From an uncultured Saprospiraceae bacterium (lineage in GTDB: Bacteria > Bacteroidota > Bacteroidia > Chitinophagales > Saprospiraceae): a DNA stretch of 44,229 nt. Below are positions 38,696-44,229 of the stretch, in pieces. The translations under genes were made by a program, and so were the position numbers. The notes below the pieces were generated by a model. That model was given only the letters and a program-made list of their open reading frames with translations, ran no database searches and was not told the DNA's origin. The DNA is taken from assembly GCA_937974575.1 (NCBI GenBank), contig CALJVI010000171.1:1-44229 (forward strand). The letters run 5' to 3'. The number at the start of each line of letters is the position of its first letter. The stretch's first letter is position 1.

Positions 38696-41269
38696 TTAGA
38701 ATTCTACTACCAAGAATTCTAAGACGCATCCCTCTGCATCTTTATAGGCAACATAGTGTGAACCTACACCAAGCTTTCCTTCTGTATTTTCATTACTCAC
38801 TAAGATGTATTCTTGATTTTCCTTTTTGTAAATATCAATAGTGCAATCAAGACAATCTTGAGCAGTAATATCTGTCGTAATTTGACCATCCAAGCAGGTA
38901 TCACATGAAGGTGCAACACTTGAGGATACAATAAATGAAGATACGTCTATAGCTTCATTTGTATAGGTTTGTGTCGATTCGCAACCATTGTTTAGATCAG
39001 TCATTGTGATGCTGTACGTATCCTCAGTGAAATCAAATACGGTATAAGATCCAAAATTATCTGGTGATAGCGAGGTGTTATAGAGTCCGAATATCTCTGT
39101 TTCAAAATTGCCATTTGGAAAGGTGGAAAGCGAGATGTATTGTGTCAAACCTTCACAGGAGAATTCCGCTTCAAAGACAGGAGCTCCAATGTCTTGCACT
39201 ACAAGGAACTCAAAATTTTGCTCACAACCAGAAGCTGTAGAGGCAACAGTGAGTGTATATATTCCAGGTGTTGATGTTTCCAGTAATTGCTGGTTACTGA
39301 TACTGCTTCCATTACTATCATTCCAAGAATAAGTAAGGTTAGGAAGTGTTTCATTAAAACCAATGAGCACAACATTTTGACTACATGAAAGGGTATAGGT
39401 TCCAGATAAATTGGGTAGATCTAATCCCGCTTCTGGAACAGTCACCTGACCTTCGATTTGACAATTGTTTGCATCAGTTATAGTCATAGCATAGGTACCA
39501 GGCGCAAGGCCATCTATAGTACTTTCGCCATTGATAGGTTGTCCATTGGGGTCAGACCAAGTGAATGTATAAGGAGCCTGTCCATTGGAAGCGATTATGG
39601 TAATTGCTCCTCCTTCTCCAGAGTTACAATCTACCTCTGTAATGTCGAAAGTCCATGCTAGGTAGCTGATTTCTGATTGCACATTAGTGCTTAATACTTG
39701 CTCGCAATCTGTACCATTTTCTACTACGGTTACGGAATAGTTACCTGTGGTAGCCTCTGGGATGGTATTACCCGTAGCACCATTGGACCATATGTAAGCA
39801 TATGTGCCTGTACCATCTACCAATATGCTTATAGAGGCCGTGCTGTCACATACTGTTCCTTGATCGACAATTATTTCTGCTTCAAATTCACAATCAGAAC
39901 AAGTCTCTAGTTGTACAGATGCTATTAGATTGTCATCATCTAGAGTGACAATTTGAATGGCCCCACCTGTATTAGTATTTAAATTTTTACCGAAAATTTC
40001 TACATCTCCAGTATAGCAAGTATGGTATTCAAAGTTGCCATCACGGTCTGTTACGACTATATCAAGGAGGTTGTCTCCGGTGATAACAGCTGCAGAATTA
40101 CCTAGTGGTATGCCATTGCAAAGAACCTTTCCTGTTATTGTTTTACGGTCAATAGAAAACAGCGTAATAGGATCTAATTTCACATCATTACTAAATGGGC
40201 CAATCTCAGTGACGTAATTGGCTGCTTCACCGCAATCCGTTCTACCAGATATCTTTAAAGTAAGGGTTTCATTTTTTGGAATTTTTCCACTGACTACACC
40301 ATTACATGCGTAGCCTTGTCCTGTACCTAGGTTGCCAGCACAAATAGTCACCTGGACATCATTGGCTGGAGTACCATCATCATTAAATATATTTACACAA
40401 AACGTTATTAAAGGGAATGGAACATCACAGTTCCAGAAGCTAAAGTGACTTACTTCACCTACATATTGATCACCTTGTCTAGTGGCGTTTCCTTCTTCTA
40501 TCCAGATTCCTCGCTCTTCATCAAAGTGCCATAGTGGAATGCTTTCAGGCGCGGCTGAAATATCTTTATCTGCTAAAGGAAAAGAAATCTTGGCTGTGTT
40601 TCCTGGCGAGAGATTTAGCTCTTCTCCATTGCCTCCTCTCAATTCTACCGCCACCATACCATACGTGCCAAGCACAACAGTTCTATTGTCTTGATCGCTA
40701 GCAACAAGTCCACCGGGCATCTTGTCCGAAAGGTTGGGGTCATCTGCAGCTAAGCGCTTGGCGGTGACATATACCTTACCAGTATATGCCTCACCAAGTG
40801 CGGTACTTATAGAGTTAGGATTGAACTCAATAGTACCACCTCTCTCTATTTGAATTGTGGCTCCAGCAGATGCCTCAAATGTCTTATCTAAAGACAAAGC
40901 CATCATTTGAATATAACTTCGATTGAGACCAGGGCCTGGGTATATAAAGTCGGATCCAAGTATGAAACCATCTTTTTCTGCTTTGATATAAGTTCCTTGA
41001 GGATCAAGATCAACAGATTCGAAATGAAATAGACCGTCACTATCGCTTTCTACGATTTGGCCAGCAATGATAATAGAGGCATTAGCAATGGGCACGTTCT
41101 CTTCGGTATACACTAGTCCAGCTACTTCTCCCAATTCAGTCGTATGGTTGATAATAGTCCCTATTTGAGTTTGACTTATTATCGAGTCCGTTTCTTCATA
41201 GCTATCCTTGTGGCATCCAGTCAGGATAGCAACAGTCATAGCGAGAATTAAGTATTTAGAATAATGCAT
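38696..41269 (-). CDS. Large lipoprotein with carboxypeptidase-like regulatory domain and SprB-type repeats
   Basis: Lipobox 'MTVAILTGC'. 'GEVAGLVYTEENVPIANASIIIAGQIVESDSDGLFHFESV'. SprB-like 'VDCNSGEGGAITIIASNGQAPYTFTWSDPNGQPINGESTIDGLAPGTYAMTITDANNCQIEGQVTV'. Confidence 0.85.
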   Translation of the reverse strand: MHYSKYLILAMTVAILTGCHKDSYEETDSIISQTQIGTIINHTTELGEVAGLVYTEENVPIANASIIIAGQIVESDSDGLFHFESVDLDPQGTYIKAEKDGFILGSDFIYPGPGLNRSYIQMMALSLDKTFEASAGATIQIERGGTIEFNPNSISTALGEAYTGKVYVTAKRLAADDPNLSDKMPGGLVASDQDNRTVVLGTYGMVAVELRGGNGEELNLSPGNTAKISFPLADKDISAAPESIPLWHFDEERGIWIEEGNATRQGDQYVGEVSHFSFWNCDVPFPLITFCVNIFNDDGTPANDVQVTICAGNLGTGQGYACNGVVSGKIPKNETLTLKISGRTDCGEAANYVTEIGPFSNDVKLDPITLFSIDRKTITGKVLCNGIPLGNSAAVITGDNLLDIVVTDRDGNFEYHTCYTGDVEIFGKNLNTNTGGAIQIVTLDDDNLIASVQLETCSDCEFEAEIIVDQGTVCDSTASISILVDGTGTYAYIWSNGATGNTIPEATTGNYSVTVVENGTDCEQVLSTNVQSEISYLAWTFDITEVDCNSGEGGAITIIASNGQAPYTFTWSDPNGQPINGESTIDGLAPGTYAMTITDANNCQIEGQVTVPEAGLDLPNLSGTYTLSCSQNVVLIGFNETLPNLTYSWNDSNGSSISNQQLLETSTPGIYTLTVASTASGCEQNFEFLVVQDIGAPVFEAEFSCEGLTQYISLSTFPNGNFETEIFGLYNTSLSPDNFGSYTVFDFTEDTYSITMTDLNNGCESTQTYTNEAIDVSSFIVSSSVAPSCDTCLDGQITTDITAQDCLDCTIDIYKKENQEYILVSNENTEGKLGVGSHYVAYKDAEGCVLEFLVVEF

Positions 41270-41480
41270 TGGTTTAAATTTTAGCTTTATAAGTTTGCTG
41301 AGGCCGTGGTCTCTTACCGTGTAATTTTAGTTTATTAGCGTTTTCAGATGTTAGATAGACAAGGATAGAAAAACGCTGCACACCAGCATGATTTTTATTG
41401 ATTTTATGACCTTTTGTATTTGTAATCTATATAATTGCCTGCTTTTGCTGATTTTCTACTAATTTTTCTTTTCTTTAAAA

Positions 41481-42791
41481 ATGGCCACATTAGATCGAAA
41501 ATTGAATACCTACGGGTTGACTATGATAGCTGTAGGAGCTTGTATAGGTTCTGGAATATTTGCCAGTCCTGGACAAATCGCAGAGAGTGTACCTCATCAT
41601 TTATTAGTCATCTTTGCATGGTTATTAGGTGGCTTGATAGCACTTACTGGCGCCTTGACCTTAGCAGAGTTGGGCTCCTTATTTCCAAAGGCGGGTGGAG
41701 TATATGTCTATCTCAAAGAAGCATTCGGGGATTTGGTTGGATTTTTATATGGCTGGGTGATCCTTCTGGTAATTAACACGGGTGCTCTAGCTGCCTTAGG
41801 AATGATATTGGCGGAGTATCTCACCAATTTTTTTCCGATGGGACCTACTTTAAAGGTTTTGACTGCCATCATAGCTATAGTAGTGCTGACTATCATTAAT
41901 GTTACAGGAGTGCATACCAGTCAGATTTTTACCAATCTATTCACGGGGATAAAGTTAGCCGCCATTGCAGGTCTTATCGTTCTAGGCTTTGTGTACGCAG
42001 ACCCTGCTGTAGTGCCTACCGATTATTCTTTTAGCACTATTCCAGGGAATGTGTTTGAAGGCATGATGGCTGCACTCATTGGGGTGCTTTGGGCCATGGG
42101 AGGCTGGCATCATACCTCTTATCTGTCTGGTGAAGCTGTGGACCCTAAAAAGAGCGTACCTCGTGCTATGATTTATGGTGTTTCTATAGTTACCGTTACT
42201 TATATTTTAGTCAATATAGCTTATATGAATCTGCTTAGTTTAGAAGCTGTGGCGGCTACCGATACTGTAGCGGCGGATGCAGTGCGCGACTTGATTCCAT
42301 ATGGTGGGAAGGTAGTAGCCTGCTTTATTGCTATATCGATTTTTGGAACCATTGGCATTTATACGATGTCTGCGCCTCGTATTTATTACGCAATGGCAAA
42401 AGATGGTGTATTTTTTCAATTTCTAGCTGACATACACCCCAAATTTAAGACACCATACAAGGCTATGATAATGCAATCAGTTTGGGCTATTGTTTTATTA
42501 TTGGTTTGGGGTACTTTCCGTAATCTTATAAAGTATGTGGTCTTTATGGATATTGCTTTTATGGGTCTAGCAGGAATTGCTTTATTCGTATTTCGCAGTA
42601 AGCTAAAAGATATAGAAAGACCCATAAAGGTGCCACTTTATCCATTCGTTCCGGGTTTATTTGTGTTGATCTCATTTTTGTTTGTGGCCAGTACTTTATA
42701 TACGGAGCCTAAGCAGTCTATTGCAGGTCTTGCTGTATTAGCACTTGGAGTAGTAGCTTATTTTTTATACAATGGATCCAAGAATAAATAA
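41481..42791 (+). CDS. APC family amino acid permease
   Basis: 'LNTYGLTMIAVGACIGSGIFASPGQIAE...GALTLAELGSLFPKAGGVYVYLKEAFGDLVGFLYGW', 12-TM pattern. Confidence 0.93.
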   Translation: MATLDRKLNTYGLTMIAVGACIGSGIFASPGQIAESVPHHLLVIFAWLLGGLIALTGALTLAELGSLFPKAGGVYVYLKEAFGDLVGFLYGWVILLVINTGALAALGMILAEYLTNFFPMGPTLKVLTAIIAIVVLTIINVTGVHTSQIFTNLFTGIKLAAIAGLIVLGFVYADPAVVPTDYSFSTIPGNVFEGMMAALIGVLWAMGGWHHTSYLSGEAVDPKKSVPRAMIYGVSIVTVTYILVNIAYMNLLSLEAVAATDTVAADAVRDLIPYGGKVVACFIAISIFGTIGIYTMSAPRIYYAMAKDGVFFQFLADIHPKFKTPYKAMIMQSVWAIVLLLVWGTFRNLIKYVVFMDIAFMGLAGIALFVFRSKLKDIERPIKVPLYPFVPGLFVLISFLFVASTLYTEPKQSIAGLAVLALGVVAYFLYNGSKNK

Positions 42792-42829
42792 AAAAAGAGG
42801 CAACATTTCTGCAGCCTCTTTACGGTTGT
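42788..42829 (-). terminator. Terminator-like hairpin, copy 1 of a 42-nt duplicated sequence
   Basis: ataaaaaaagaggcaacatttctgcagcctctttacggttgt. Minus strand reads gaggc...gcctcttttttta. Confidence 0.8.
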
Positions 42830-42913
42830 GATTTCTATTATTTTGATACTAAATTTATTTAATTTCAATGCAGACTGCCACATCTCGCACCTAAAACTCG
42901 AACTGTAATTATT

Positions 42914-43570
42914 TTAATTACCTATTTCAATATCTACATTGAAAAAACGAACAGTCTCGGGGAAATAAGGAAGTGTAGGGTTATCAGTAATATATGTTGC
43001 TTTAAATTTCCCTATTAATTTCCCTTCTTCTTCATTATAATCAATAATTTCTAATACATTTTCTGCATTATCATTTAGAACATAATCCAAAAACGTAATA
43101 TCATAGTCTTGGATCTTATAATAAGTTCTGAACATATTCTCACTATTTTGACCAGATGTTAAATTGTAACAATCGGGTTTTACATTTTTATTAATAGGGC
43201 CAATTGAAATAAATTCAGCTGCATAATAATTATCATCATCTGGATACTTCCAATAGGTAATTAAAGTCAGCCAGAAGGCATCATCATCTTCAGAATAAGT
43301 ATCTGTTGCCAATGCAGATGCCTCCCATTCTTTATTTATCTTAGTTCCTTTTGCGAATCCATCTAGTTGTAATCCTTTATCGGCGATGACAAATCCAGTT
43401 GTATTAGAAACAATGGATTCTATTTCAAAACAGCGTTCCTTGATTTCAGGTATTTCAATGTTGGTAGAGTCAGACATTTCCGTGTCGATAACATCGTTTG
43501 TTATGAGGTTTGATTTTTCACAACTAAGAAAAATACAAACTGTACTCAATAGTAAAAGTAAATATTTCAT
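42914..43570 (-). CDS. Hypothetical lipoprotein
   Basis: Lipobox 'LLSTVCIFLSC' and a 218-aa acidic secreted ORF. No family recognised. Confidence 0.75.
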   Translation of the reverse strand: MKYLLLLLSTVCIFLSCEKSNLITNDVIDTEMSDSTNIEIPEIKERCFEIESIVSNTTGFVIADKGLQLDGFAKGTKINKEWEASALATDTYSEDDDAFWLTLITYWKYPDDDNYYAAEFISIGPINKNVKPDCYNLTSGQNSENMFRTYYKIQDYDITFLDYVLNDNAENVLEIIDYNEEEGKLIGKFKATYITDNPTLPYFPETVRFFNVDIEIGN

Positions 43571-43578
43571 ATAGGAAT

Positions 43579-43701
43579 TTATTTTTGAAGAAAGATCTTT
43601 TCAGCATTGTAGTAACCATCTTGATTTATAGAAACAAGAAAATAGATTCCATCAAATTCTTTTACTAGTCTACCAAAAACTAATCTAATAATTAGATAAC
43701 T
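43579..43701 (-). pseudogene. Remnant of a T9SS C-terminal sorting domain
   Basis: Minus-strand translation from the first in-frame stop: SYLIIRLVFGRLVKEFDGIYFLVSINQDGYYNAEKIFLQK*, resembling the end of a T9SS type A domain with no coding body upstream. Confidence 0.6.
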
Positions 43702-43970
43702 CTAAGTTGTTAAATAATAGATTTCTGAATCCTAATTTAGCGGAAACACGAATTTAATAAAGAATGAAGTTCTATGAGAACCATTTATGTTAGTAAGACT
43801 TATACTGTACTCTTAGTTGATTAATTTGTTTGAAAAATCGAGCTTGCGATTTTCTTTCACTGAAGTTAATAAAAATTATCTTTTTATACAGGCTGTAAAT
43901 AAACTTATTTTCTTGTTGATATGATTTAGCTCCACAAGTATTAATGATTAAATGGAGAAATAGGGAAGAC

Positions 43971-44012
43971 ATAAAAAAAGAGGCAACATTTCTGCAGCCT
44001 CTTCACGGTTGT
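43971..44012 (-). terminator. Terminator-like hairpin, copy 2 of a 42-nt duplicated sequence
   Basis: ataaaaaaagaggcaacatttctgcagcctcttcacggttgt, 41/42 identical to 42788-42829, downstream of the minus-strand ORF ending at 44040. Confidence 0.82.
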
Positions 44013-44039
44013 ATAGGATATATTGGATTAGTGGAAATT

Positions 44040-44229
44040 CTAATTCATGATGAAATCTTTGATCGTACTAGACTTAGTCTGTCTATTCCTAACGAGCTCC
44101 AAGTCTATGGTCATTCTTTCAAATTTGAGTTCAAATCTTTCTTGATCAAGCACCTCAGTTAGGGCTTTGGTGCTTTGATGATGAATACTCAATATGTGTC
44201 CAATGTCATTTTTGAATTCTCTCAATAAT
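44040..44229 (-). CDS. C-terminal part of a protein truncated by the window edge, function unknown
   Basis: Minus-strand ORF reaches the window end and is followed by a terminator hairpin. Confidence 0.5.
   Translation of the reverse strand, partial: LLREFKNDIGHILSIHHQSTKALTEVLDQERFELKFERMTIDLELVRNRQTKSSTIKDFIMN

Noticed and set aside
39108-40694. Plus-strand ORFs opposite the SprB-repeat gene
   Set aside because: Antisense shadow ORFs with no recognisable domains.
43790-43972. 60-aa minus-strand ORF in the AT-rich gap
   Set aside because: Low complexity, no signal or domain, lies in a degraded-looking intergenic region.

Overview
A 44 kb Bacteroidota chromosomal window, probably Saprospiria-like. 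That placement is inferred from T9SS sorting domains, SusC/SusD, DUF4249, SprB repeats and an ECF sigma gene next to an outer-membrane barrel gene. Housekeeping genes come first: def, ruvX, an rnhA-like gene, tatD, tRNA-Ser(GGA), an ExbB/ExbD operon, DUF4293, an OstA/LptA-like gene, a TPR-SH3 gene, rpmA and rplU. An accessory half follows: a haloperoxidase/PAP2-like gene with an STN-type TonB receptor and DUF4249; a 10 kb operon of three paralogous FG-GAP/VCBS + ASPIC/UnbV lipoproteins plus a small lipoprotein; a SusC/SusD pair; an ECF sigma/anti-sigma-like barrel pair; a SprB-repeat lipoprotein; and an APC permease. The best candidates for a second look are: (1) a ribosomal protein L27 with a C-terminal helix-hairpin-helix extension; (2) a dispersed family of GC-rich intergenic elements, four members here, that look like structured RNA or regulatory DNA rather than coding sequence; (3) the lipoprotein propeller operon divergent from SusC/SusD; (4) an apparent single-chain inner-to-outer-membrane anti-sigma/beta-barrel protein coupled to an ECF sigma; (5) a 4-copy ~105 bp tandem repeat array; and (6) duplicated terminators bracketing a lipoprotein gene and a T9SS C-terminal gene remnant. 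No CRISPR array, rRNA or clear transposase was seen. All family calls are by eye from the translations; no searches were run.
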